Source: Methylotenera oryzisoli (GTDB lineage Bacteria > Pseudomonadota > Gammaproteobacteria > Burkholderiales > Methylophilaceae). Taken from it: DNA of 64,000 bases. The position numbers and the translations under genes were made by a program. Shown here piece by piece: positions 9,340 through 17,836 of the stretch. The stretch's first letter is position 1; the number at the start of each line of letters is the position of its first letter. The notes beneath the pieces were generated by a model, which had not been told where the DNA came from, searched no databases, and saw nothing but the letters and a program-made list of their open reading frames with translations. Location of the stretch: assembly GCF_004661485.1 (NCBI RefSeq), contig NZ_PQVH01000013.1, positions 62,001 through 126,000 on the forward strand. Reading direction: 5' to 3'.

Positions 9340-9437
9340 AAGCTAAGAAGGCGTAAAGCAGATAATTTGCGTAGCAAATCGGCGCTGGCATATTGATGCA
9401 GCGCATACTGAGTAAATGTAATATTAAAATTAAACAT
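9330..9437 (-). CDS. Putative leucine leader peptide upstream of leuA
   Basis: A 35-codon reading frame starts at ATG 9437 and ends at TAG 9332-9330. Its last 16 residues are DLLRKLSALRLLSFLR, so seven of the final 15 codons are leucine (TTG, CTA, TTA, TTA, CTT, CTT, CTG). This is the pattern of a ribosome-stalling leader peptide for a leucine biosynthetic gene, and it lies 131 bases before the leuA start. No Shine-Dalgarno is visible; the promoter predicted at 9447-9475 would start transcription about three bases before the ATG, so it may be translated as a nearly leaderless message. A longer overlapping frame (9475-9209, 88 codons, hydrophobic N-terminus) competes with this reading. No database comparison was possible. 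Confidence 0.5.
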   Translation of the reverse strand: MFNFNITFTQYALHQYASADLLRKLSALRLLSFLR

Positions 9438-9446
9438 AGTACTAGC

Positions 9447-9475
9447 AATATAATGTTTTTTAAGTGGTTTCGCAA
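9447..9475 (-). promoter_or_regulatory. Sigma-70 type promoter for the leuA leader
   Basis: On the minus strand TTGCGA (9475-9470) and TATATT (9452-9447) are separated by 17 bases, close to consensus. Transcription would begin near 9440. A second possible promoter (TTGCTA, 17 bases, AATATT) begins eight bases downstream and would omit the leader start codon. Confidence 0.5.
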
Positions 9476-9551
9476 GTGCTTAAGTATTTGAATTTATTTA
9501 TCATGATGATCAATAAATCTTAATTAACCTTGTGTATTACTTAAGCACTTG
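9473..9551. repeat. Perfect 14 bp inverted repeat upstream of leuA
   Basis: CAAGTGCTTAAGTA at 9473-9486 is repeated in inverse orientation as TACTTAAGCACTTG at 9538-9551, 51 bases apart. The first arm overlaps the proposed -35 element of the leuA promoter. Between the arms is a second imperfect inverted repeat (ATTTATT...AATAAAT around ATCATGATGAT). It could be a pair of operator sites or a structured 3' end of the pssA-side DNA. The rest of the 397-base interval between leuA and pssA holds no other gene. Confidence 0.6.
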
Positions 9552-9595
9552 GACTTGGGGATCAATTCACCAGATTCAAACCAAGGAGATTTAAA

Positions 9596-10378
9596 TTATC
9601 TGGCAGTAAATTTCCCACGTAGCCACATCACATAGCCTGAAAGTGCATAGATTGCCATGATCAGAAACAATACTTCAGGCGGGCTATATGAAATCAGCAC
9701 AAAGCCCAACATAATGCCGAGGATGACAAAAAACGGCACGCTCGCTTTCAGGTTGATATCTTTACCGCTGTAATAACGTAGATCACTTACCATAGAGGCG
9801 CCAGCAAATACCGTGATGCACCATGCCATCCATTTCATTTGCAACACGCCAAAAAACACATCGCGGCCATTTACGCCATACTCATAAGACACCCATACGA
9901 AGCCAGCCAGCAAAGCGGCAGCCGCAGGGCTAGGCAAACCTTGGAAATAGCGCTTATCTTGATTCACATCATCCAGCTTGGTATTAAATCTAGCCAAACG
10001 CAGTGCCGCACAAGCACAATAAATAAATGCTGCAATCCAACCCAGCTTACCTAAAGGCTTAAGTGCCCAAACATACAAAATAAGTGCCGGAGCAACACCA
10101 AACGACACCATATCTGACAAGCTATCGTACTCCGCACCAAAAGCACTCTGTGTATTCGTCATCCGCGCGACCCTACCATCTAAGCCATCCATCACCATTG
10201 CGATAAAAATTGCAACAGCAGCCTGCTCAAAGTTACTATTCATGGCTTGTACAATTGCGTAGAAACCAGCAAACAAAGCCGCAGAAGTAAATAAATTAGG
10301 TAATAAATAAATACCACGTTCACGTAAAGATGGTGAGTCAGCGTTACGACGAAGTGTTTTTTGTTTAGGTTCAATCAT
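9596..10378 (-). CDS. pssA: CDP-diacylglycerol--serine O-phosphatidyltransferase
   Basis: The 260-residue integral membrane protein carries the CDP-alcohol phosphotransferase signature DG-x2-AR-x8-G-x3-D-x3-D (DGLDGRVARM...GAEYDSLSD, about residues 64-87). It has some six to eight hydrophobic helices and a basic N-terminus (KQKTLRRNADSPSLRERGIYLLP). It makes phosphatidylserine, the precursor of phosphatidylethanolamine, in the inner membrane. This is the membrane-integral type II enzyme, unlike the peripheral E. coli form. In many betaproteobacteria it lies in the ilv/leuA neighbourhood, as here. Confidence 0.95.
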   Translation of the reverse strand: MIEPKQKTLRRNADSPSLRERGIYLLPNLFTSAALFAGFYAIVQAMNSNFEQAAVAIFIAMVMDGLDGRVARMTNTQSAFGAEYDSLSDMVSFGVAPALILYVWALKPLGKLGWIAAFIYCACAALRLARFNTKLDDVNQDKRYFQGLPSPAAAALLAGFVWVSYEYGVNGRDVFFGVLQMKWMAWCITVFAGASMVSDLRYYSGKDINLKASVPFFVILGIMLGFVLISYSPPEVLFLIMAIYALSGYVMWLRGKFTAR

Positions 10379-10540
10379 GTTTTACATCATACCTTTATAT
10401 ATGATCATATTTAAATTTTTGATTAGTATAGCAAAGCCTGTTGCGATACTCGAAATCAAATTTCAGGACTACTGACTTTAAACTTTTTCTAAAACACTGA
10501 CCTTTAATCTTAATGCTGATACCAAGGTGACCTACAAAAC

Positions 10541-10563
10541 AAAGCCGGCAAATAGCCGGCTTT
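10541..10563 (-). terminator. Terminator after the OmpA-like lipoprotein gene
   Basis: AAAGCCGGC / GCCGGCTTT, 9 bp with a 5-base loop, is followed on the minus strand by GTTTTG. It lies 45 bases past the stop codon of the lipoprotein gene. Confidence 0.8.
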
Positions 10564-10607
10564 GTTTTAGCGCCTATTGCTCACCATAAAACAAGCGAGC
10601 GCCTACA

Positions 10608-11261
10608 TTACTTAGCTGGTTCAGCTACAAAAATTTCGACACGACGATTTTTTGCACGATTTGCAGCAGTATCATTGGCGAACAAGGGCTCACGAGAACC
10701 TCTGCCTTCAATTGCAATACGGCTGGAAGCCACACCACGTGCTGCAACATAATCACGCACACTCGCAGCGCGATTTAACGATAGCGGGTTATTAACAGCG
10801 TCGCTACCTGTACTGTCCGTATGGCCAATCACAGTCACGTTACTTGCCGGATTATCCATCAAACTGGTGGCAAAAGTATCCAGCACAGTTCTAAAATTTG
10901 ATTTGATGTCGGCACGACCCACATCAAAGGAAATATCACTAGGAATGTCTAGCTTCAAGCGATTATCTGCGGTCTGTGTCACACCTACCCCAGTACCAGC
11001 TGTCGCCTCCTCCATTTTCTTTTTTTGCTCTTCTTGACGTTTCGTCCAGACGTTGCCAGCAACGGCACCTGCAGCAGCGCCAACTGCTGCGCCAATTGCA
11101 GCACCTTTACCTTTACCCGCAATCGCACCTACAACGGCACCTGCACCCGCACCAATCGCAGCACCTTTGGCCGTCCCTTTTTGGGTTTCTGTCATATTGG
11201 CACAACCACCAAGCACCAAAGCCAATATTACCGAGCTTACTACCATTTTATTTTTCATCAT
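10608..11261 (-). CDS. OmpA-family lipoprotein with glycine-zipper region (YiaD-like)
   Basis: The 217-residue protein begins with a lipoprotein signal peptide ending in the lipobox LGGC (Cys about 20). Residues 30-70 are a glycine/alanine zipper (GAAIGAGAGAVVGAIAG and a second copy). A charged linker follows, and the C-terminal half is an OmpA peptidoglycan-binding domain (VIGHTDSTGS, LSLNRAASVRDYVAARGV, NRRVEIFV). It is expected to sit in the outer membrane and bind peptidoglycan. Two ATGs are adjacent. The GGAGG box at 11268-11264 is only 2 bases from the first and 5 from the second, so initiation at 11258 is possible. A terminator follows. Confidence 0.92.
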   Translation of the reverse strand: MMKNKMVVSSVILALVLGGCANMTETQKGTAKGAAIGAGAGAVVGAIAGKGKGAAIGAAVGAAAGAVAGNVWTKRQEEQKKKMEEATAGTGVGVTQTADNRLKLDIPSDISFDVGRADIKSNFRTVLDTFATSLMDNPASNVTVIGHTDSTGSDAVNNPLSLNRAASVRDYVAARGVASSRIAIEGRGSREPLFANDTAANRAKNRRVEIFVAEPAK

Positions 11262-11356
11262 ATCCTCCAGATATTTATATTAATGCTAACCGTTGGATTG
11301 CAGCCAGCCAAAATAGTTTTAATAAGGCTCAACATTCAGAATATTTAAGTCCCTAA

Positions 11357-12547
<1,191 letters not shown>

Positions 12548-12654
12548 GTCAACTGAACGAAAATCTACACCGTCTGCATTCAGATACAGTATGTGCTAGA
12601 ATTCAAGGCTAATTTTTAGATCATTTTTTAAGTTTTTTTAAAGAGAGTTATATC

Positions 12655-12969
12655 GTGTTTATTTCAAATGCTTATGCTGCAACAGCGCCTGCTACAGATT
12701 TCACTAGCTTTTTACCACTAATCGTAATCTTTTTACTGTTCTTCTTTATGATTATTCGTCCGCAGATGAAACAAGCAAAAGAGCAACGTAACATGATTGC
12801 TGCACTACAAAAAGGTGATGAAGTAGTTACTTCTGGCGGCATTGTTGGCAAGGTTACTAAGGTAACTGATGCATTTATTACGCTGGAAATTGCAGCTAAC
12901 ACTGAAATTACCGTGCAAAAGCATGCAATTCAAAGCGCATTGCCAAAAGGTACAATTAAAAGCATCTAA
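12655..12969 (+). CDS. yajC: Preprotein translocase subunit YajC
   Basis: The 104-residue protein has one N-terminal transmembrane helix (about 18-38, FLPLIVIFLLFFFMIIRPQ) and the YajC core (KGDEVVTSGGIVGKVTKV). It associates with SecDF-SecYEG. The start codon is GTG at 12655, preceded by AAAGAGAG at good spacing. It precedes secD by 98 bases. Confidence 0.95.
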   Translation: MFISNAYAATAPATDFTSFLPLIVIFLLFFFMIIRPQMKQAKEQRNMIAALQKGDEVVTSGGIVGKVTKVTDAFITLEIAANTEITVQKHAIQSALPKGTIKSI

Positions 12970-13067
12970 GCCCAAGGCTTTTAATCCCTAAGCACCATCC
13001 TAAATTTAACTAAACATTTTGCATCACTGCTTTTAAGTACCTGCAAACCGTTGACTAGAGTCTGACT

Positions 13068-14897
13068 ATGAACCGCTACCCACTGTGGAAAAACATTTTT
13101 GTTGTCTTCATGATTCTGATGGGGTTGATTTACGCCATCCCCAATCTGTTTGGTGAATCACCCGCAATTCAAGTCACACCTGCAAAAAGTACCAGCAAGG
13201 TTGACCCTACTTTACTTGCGCAAGTAGAACAGATTCTGCAAAAAGAAAAAATTGCATACGACGGCATTTATTTAGATGCACGTGGTGTAAAAGCGCGCTT
13301 TGCAAATACCGACACGCAAATCAAAGCCAAAGACCTGCTACAAGCAAACCTAAGCAGCGACTATACTGTTGCCTTAAACTTGCTATCACGCTCGCCAGAC
13401 TGGCTACGCAGCATAGGCGCTAAACCTATGTACTTGGGCTTAGACTTACGCGGCGGCGTGCACTTTCTGCTTCAGGTGGACATGAAGGCCGCACTAGACA
13501 AAGCCGCAGAACGCTTTGTTGGTGACTTCAGAACGGCATTGCGTAAAGAGCGTGTTTCATACGCTGGCGTAACGCGCGAAGGTCAAACCGTACAAATCCG
13601 CTTCACCAGTGCGACTGAACTAGCAAAAGCCAGAAAAATCATCAGCAATCAATATCCTGACCTTACGCTTAAAGATAGCGTCAATGGCGAAGATATTGTA
13701 CTTAGCGCTTCATTGAATGCGATTGAGCAAAAACGTATTCAGGAATTTGCACTAAAACAAAATATTCAAACACTGCACAACCGAATCAACGAACTAGGTG
13801 TTGCTGAGCCTATTATTCAACAACAAGGCACAGACCGTGTGGTCGTGCAGTTACCTGGCGTGCAGGATACCGCCAAAGCTAAAGAAATTTTAGGCCGTAC
13901 TGCTACGCTTGAGATTCGTTTGGTAGATGAAGAAAAGTCAGATGCCATGACTTTAGAAAAAGCTGAGAAAGGGCAAGCACCTGTTGGTACCGATGCCTTT
14001 AAAGACCGCGAAGGTCGTGCGATTCTCGTGAAAAAGAACGTAGTACTCACCGGCGACTACATTACCGATGCCGGCCCTGGCGTGAATGGGCAAACAGGGC
14101 AATCAGTGGTGAACGTAACACTGGACGCACGCGGCGCTCGCGTATTCCAACAAGTCACACGTGAAAACGTGGGCAAACGTATGGCCATTTTGCTAATTGA
14201 AAAAGGCAATACCGAAGTAGTCACCGCACCAGTGATTAACGAAGAAATTGGTGGCGGCCGTGTACAAATCTCAGGTATGGCTAACACACAAGAGGCAACT
14301 GACATCTCTTTACTATTACGTGCCGGTGCATTGGCTGCGCCAATGGACATCATTGAAGAACGTACCGTTGGCCCAAGCATGGGTGAAGAAAACATCAAAC
14401 GCGGCATGCACTCTACCTTGTGGGGTTTCGCAGCGATTGCGGTATTCATGATTATTTATTACCTAGCATTTGGTGGCATTTCAGTACTGGCGCTAGGCAT
14501 TAACCTACTACTACTCGTGGCTATACTTTCCATGCTGCAAGCAACATTAACCTTACCTGGATTGGCGGCGGTAGCACTAACGCTGGGGATGGCGATTGAC
14601 GCCAACGTATTGGTTAACGAGCGTATCCGCGAGGAGTTGCATAGCGGCAATACGCCGCAAGCTTCAATCCATATCGGCTATGACCGTGCTTGGGATACGA
14701 TTCTAGACTCTAACGTCACCACTATGATCGCCGGCATTGCCTTATTCTTATTCGGCACAGGCCCAGTGAAAGGCTTTGCAGTTGTACACGTACTAGGCAT
14801 CCTCACCTCTATGTTCAGTGCGGTAGTGGTTTCACGTGCGATTGTTAACTGGGTTTACGGTAGCCGTCGTAAAACAACACACCTTTCAATTGGTTAA
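13068..14897 (+). CDS. secD: Protein translocase subunit SecD
   Basis: The 609-residue inner-membrane protein has an N-terminal helix, a large periplasmic P1 region (including LGLDLRGGVHFLLQVDM at about 124-140), and a C-terminal bundle of five helices with the RND-type SecD motif GMAIDANVLVNERIREE. With SecF it uses the proton motive force to complete protein export. The length matches E. coli SecD (615). It has an ATG start, 49 bases before secF. Confidence 0.97.
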   Translation: MNRYPLWKNIFVVFMILMGLIYAIPNLFGESPAIQVTPAKSTSKVDPTLLAQVEQILQKEKIAYDGIYLDARGVKARFANTDTQIKAKDLLQANLSSDYTVALNLLSRSPDWLRSIGAKPMYLGLDLRGGVHFLLQVDMKAALDKAAERFVGDFRTALRKERVSYAGVTREGQTVQIRFTSATELAKARKIISNQYPDLTLKDSVNGEDIVLSASLNAIEQKRIQEFALKQNIQTLHNRINELGVAEPIIQQQGTDRVVVQLPGVQDTAKAKEILGRTATLEIRLVDEEKSDAMTLEKAEKGQAPVGTDAFKDREGRAILVKKNVVLTGDYITDAGPGVNGQTGQSVVNVTLDARGARVFQQVTRENVGKRMAILLIEKGNTEVVTAPVINEEIGGGRVQISGMANTQEATDISLLLRAGALAAPMDIIEERTVGPSMGEENIKRGMHSTLWGFAAIAVFMIIYYLAFGGISVLALGINLLLLVAILSMLQATLTLPGLAAVALTLGMAIDANVLVNERIREELHSGNTPQASIHIGYDRAWDTILDSNVTTMIAGIALFLFGTGPVKGFAVVHVLGILTSMFSAVVVSRAIVNWVYGSRRKTTHLSIG

Positions 14898-14946
14898 GCG
14901 CTCCAGTTAATTTAGCGCCCTCAGACAAAAATATAGAGTAAAAACT

Positions 14947-15912
14947 ATGGAATTTTTTAGAGTAAAAAAAGACATCCCCTTCATGAGCTATGGCCGTTTA
15001 ACCACAGCCATTTCCATGATTACCTTTGTACTCGCAGTTGTGTTTCTTGCTACACGTGGGTTGAATTTTGGTGTGGACTTCACCGGCGGCACCATGATTG
15101 AAGTGAACTACCCGCACGCCGCAGACCTGAACAAGATCCGCACCACGATTGATAGCATCGGCTTGAAAGATGCAACCGTACAAAACTTTGGTACTAGCCG
15201 TGACGTGCTGATTCGTTTACCAGTCAGAACGGGTCTTACTGGTGCACAGCTTTCAGACAAAGTACTCGGCTCACTTAAAGCAGTTGATGACTCAGTACAA
15301 ATGAGCCGCATTGAGTTCGTAGGCCCGCAAGTGGGTACCGAGCTATATGAAAAAGGCTCGCTAGCCCTGTTGTTGGTGATTGCAGGCATTATGATTTATC
15401 TAGCACTACGTTTTGAATGGCGCTTTGCAGTTGCGGCAATCATTGCAAATATGCATGATGTAGTTATTATTTTGGGCTTTTTCGCGTTCTTTCAATGGGA
15501 GTTCAACCTGACAGTACTGGCAGCAGTACTCGCAGTATTAGGTTACTCAGTGAACGAATCTGTGGTGGTGTTCGACCGAGTGCGTGAGAACTTCCGCAAA
15601 ATGCGTAAAGCTACTGTCACCCACGTGATTGATAATGCGATTACACGCACCATGTCACGCACTATCATCACGCACTTTTCTACACAGCTGATGGTGCTGT
15701 CTATGTTGCTATTTGGCGGTGAAGTGTTACACAACTTTGCCCTCGCACTGACCATTGGTATTTTATTTGGTATTTACTCATCAGTGCTGGTAGCTTGCCC
15801 GATTGCCATGTGGTTGGGTGTTAGTCGTGCCAACCTAATGAGTGATGTGGAAAAGAAAGACAGCGATAAAAAAGAAACGCATCCTGATCCAGACCCATCA
15901 GAGTTTGCTTAA
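14947..15912 (+). CDS. secF: Protein translocase subunit SecF
   Basis: The 321-residue protein has six transmembrane helices, the first periplasmic motif GLNFGVDFTGGTMIEV (36-51) and the SecF signature GYSVNESVVVFDRVRENFRK. It partners SecD. The hydrophilic tail (KKDSDKKETHPDPDPSEFA) is cytoplasmic. A strong hairpin without a T-tract follows at 15923-15963. Confidence 0.97.
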   Translation: MEFFRVKKDIPFMSYGRLTTAISMITFVLAVVFLATRGLNFGVDFTGGTMIEVNYPHAADLNKIRTTIDSIGLKDATVQNFGTSRDVLIRLPVRTGLTGAQLSDKVLGSLKAVDDSVQMSRIEFVGPQVGTELYEKGSLALLLVIAGIMIYLALRFEWRFAVAAIIANMHDVVIILGFFAFFQWEFNLTVLAAVLAVLGYSVNESVVVFDRVRENFRKMRKATVTHVIDNAITRTMSRTIITHFSTQLMVLSMLLFGGEVLHNFALALTIGILFGIYSSVLVACPIAMWLGVSRANLMSDVEKKDSDKKETHPDPDPSEFA

Positions 15913-15922
15913 AACAACGATA

Positions 15923-15963
15923 GCGCTACAACAACCTAACAAATCTAAAGGTTGCTGTAGCGC
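15923..15963 (+). terminator. Strong hairpin after secF, no T-tract
   Basis: GCGCTACA-A-CAACCT pairs with AGGTTG-C-TGTAGCGC, 14 pairs with one mismatch and an 11-base loop, 11 bases after the secF stop. It is not followed by a T-run, so it could protect the mRNA 3' end or act with Rho rather than as a classical intrinsic terminator. Confidence 0.45.
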
Positions 15964-16114
15964 ATTGCATTCCCTATACAAAGCATTTTAGCCACTTCCG
16001 CTTCTTAGCCATTCAGTATAAACCCCTCTCAGTATGGTGCAGAGAATCACGGCACTTGTTCTAACCCCTTATCACGTATACACTACCTCTTCGTAGTAAC
16101 CATCACATCATACT

Positions 16115-17386
16115 TTGGACAACATACCCATTTCTTGGCAGCTTGGCGCCTTAGCCGTTCTGCTGTTAATTTCAGGCTTTTTCTCACTAGCTGAAACCAG
16201 CTTGATGTCGGTTAACCGCTATCGTTTAAAACATTTAGCGAACCAAGGGCATCGTGGAGCAAGGCTAGCAACATTTTTGCTGCTAAAAACCGACAAGCTG
16301 CTAGGGGTAATCCTACTCTGCAATAACTTTGCCAATGCAGCATCCGCTACTTTAGTCACCATTATCGTCGTTGAGCTGTTTGGTGAAGGGGAATGGACCC
16401 TGATGTTTGGCACCATGACCGTGACTTTTGCTATTTTAGTGTTTAGTGAAATCTCGCCCAAAGTCATCGCAGCGGCATACCCAGAAAAGCTAGCGTTTTT
16501 CGCAAGCTACATTTTGTACCCATTACTAAAAGCCCTATATCCAATCGTATGGTTTGTTAACTTGTTTGTTGTGGGCTTATTACGCATACTTAGAGTTAAA
16601 GTGAATTTTGATGCGCAAGCACAATCACTCACCATGGACGAACTACGCAGCATTGTGACTGACGCTGGCCACTTTATGCCAAAGAAGCACCGCACAATAT
16701 TGTTAAACCTGTTTGAGCTAGAAAAAATCACTGTAGATGATGTCATGACGGCGCACACCATGATTGAAAGCATTAACTTTGACGCGCCATTAGAAGATAT
16801 CCTGAGCCACATTACCAATACACACCACACGCGTCTGCCTGTGCGCCAGGGCGAGTCTGAAGAAATCATTGGTATTTTGCATGTACGTAGAGTGATCAAT
16901 CAACTGCGTGAGCACTACCTACGAGATGACTTTAGTAAAGCCGCGCTGCTTGAAGTGATTGATGATTCTTACTTCATTCCATCCGGCACACCTTTATTTA
17001 CGCAAATCCAGCAATTTCAGGAGAACCACGAGCGGATTGCGCTGGTGGTGGATGAATATGGTGAGCTAAAAGGCTTGGTCACCTTAGAAGATATTTTAGA
17101 AGAAGTGATTGGTGACTTTAATACCCAATTGCCTTCCAGACTTGGCAGCTACCACCAAGAAGAGGACGGTAGCTGGCTAGCTGATGGCACCAGCACACTA
17201 CGCGACCTTAATAAAAAATTAAATCTTGAATTGCCACTGGATGGCCCTCGCACGCTCAACGGCCTGATTCTTGAACATTTTGAAGACATCCCCGAGCCTA
17301 ACACCAGCTTCAAAATTGGCCCACACCGTCTCGAGATATTGCAGACACAAGATAGAATTGTAAAAAGCGTCAAAATCTTCCCTTAG
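16115..17386 (+). CDS. CNNM/CorC-HlyC family transporter-like protein with CBS domains
   Basis: The 423-residue protein has an N-terminal DUF21/CNNM membrane domain (about 1-185, four hydrophobic stretches, SGFFSLAETSLMSVNRYRLKHLA), a CBS pair (about 205-335, VDDVMTAHTMIESI and LVVDEYGELKGLVTLEDILEEVIG), and a C-terminal CorC_HlyC domain. Relatives act in magnesium/cobalt efflux or tolerance. The start is TTG at 16115; homologues begin at this point, just before the first helix, and no ATG fits. It is monocistronic, with 101 bases before clpS. Confidence 0.9.
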   Translation: MDNIPISWQLGALAVLLLISGFFSLAETSLMSVNRYRLKHLANQGHRGARLATFLLLKTDKLLGVILLCNNFANAASATLVTIIVVELFGEGEWTLMFGTMTVTFAILVFSEISPKVIAAAYPEKLAFFASYILYPLLKALYPIVWFVNLFVVGLLRILRVKVNFDAQAQSLTMDELRSIVTDAGHFMPKKHRTILLNLFELEKITVDDVMTAHTMIESINFDAPLEDILSHITNTHHTRLPVRQGESEEIIGILHVRRVINQLREHYLRDDFSKAALLEVIDDSYFIPSGTPLFTQIQQFQENHERIALVVDEYGELKGLVTLEDILEEVIGDFNTQLPSRLGSYHQEEDGSWLADGTSTLRDLNKKLNLELPLDGPRTLNGLILEHFEDIPEPNTSFKIGPHRLEILQTQDRIVKSVKIFP

Positions 17387-17486
17387 CCTAAGCAGTCACT
17401 GATTGCCTGTTCGCAACAATATCTCTTGAAGATACACCAAATTACACTTGAATTTTTTTCAGTTTGGCTCAAAATAGACTCATACT

Positions 17487-17798
17487 ATGGCAAATAAACC
17501 GCACGAAAATGACATTGCACTTAAGCCTGAGGTTGCAAAACCAAAATTACCCCCCATGTTTAAAGTGCTACTGTTAAATGACGACTACACCCCAATGGAG
17601 TTCGTTGTTGAAGTAATTGAGCGTTTTTTTAACAAGAGTCGTGAACAAGCAACGCAAATTATGCTCAAAGTACATACTGAGGGTGCTGGTATATGCGGCA
17701 TTTACCCACAAGACATTGCAGAAACAAAGATGAATCAAGTAGTGAGCTATGCAAGGCAATCGCAACATCCATTGCAGTGCATCATTGAAATGGCATAA
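17487..17798 (+). CDS. clpS: ATP-dependent Clp protease adaptor ClpS
   Basis: The 103-residue protein contains the ClpS core ([20 protein letters not shown], then [20 protein letters not shown]) with the DDYTPMEF N-degron pocket residues. It delivers N-end-rule substrates to ClpA, encoded 38 bases downstream. The N-terminal tail (about 25 residues) is flexible, as usual. Confidence 0.97.
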   Translation: MANKPHENDIALKPEVAKPKLPPMFKVLLLNDDYTPMEFVVEVIERFFNKSREQATQIMLKVHTEGAGICGIYPQDIAETKMNQVVSYARQSQHPLQCIIEMA

Positions 17799-17836
17799 AT
17801 GTAGGCGAGATACATAATAGAAAGTTAGGTACCGAG

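Noticed and set aside
9209-9475. 88-codon frame upstream of leuA with a very hydrophobic start (IILLVLCLILILHLL)
   Set aside because: Its start codon lies within the predicted -35/-10 promoter and its body continues through the hairpins with no family features. The shorter frame at 9437-9330 ends cleanly after clustered leucine codons and fits better. The hydrophobic stretch comes from AT-rich promoter DNA.
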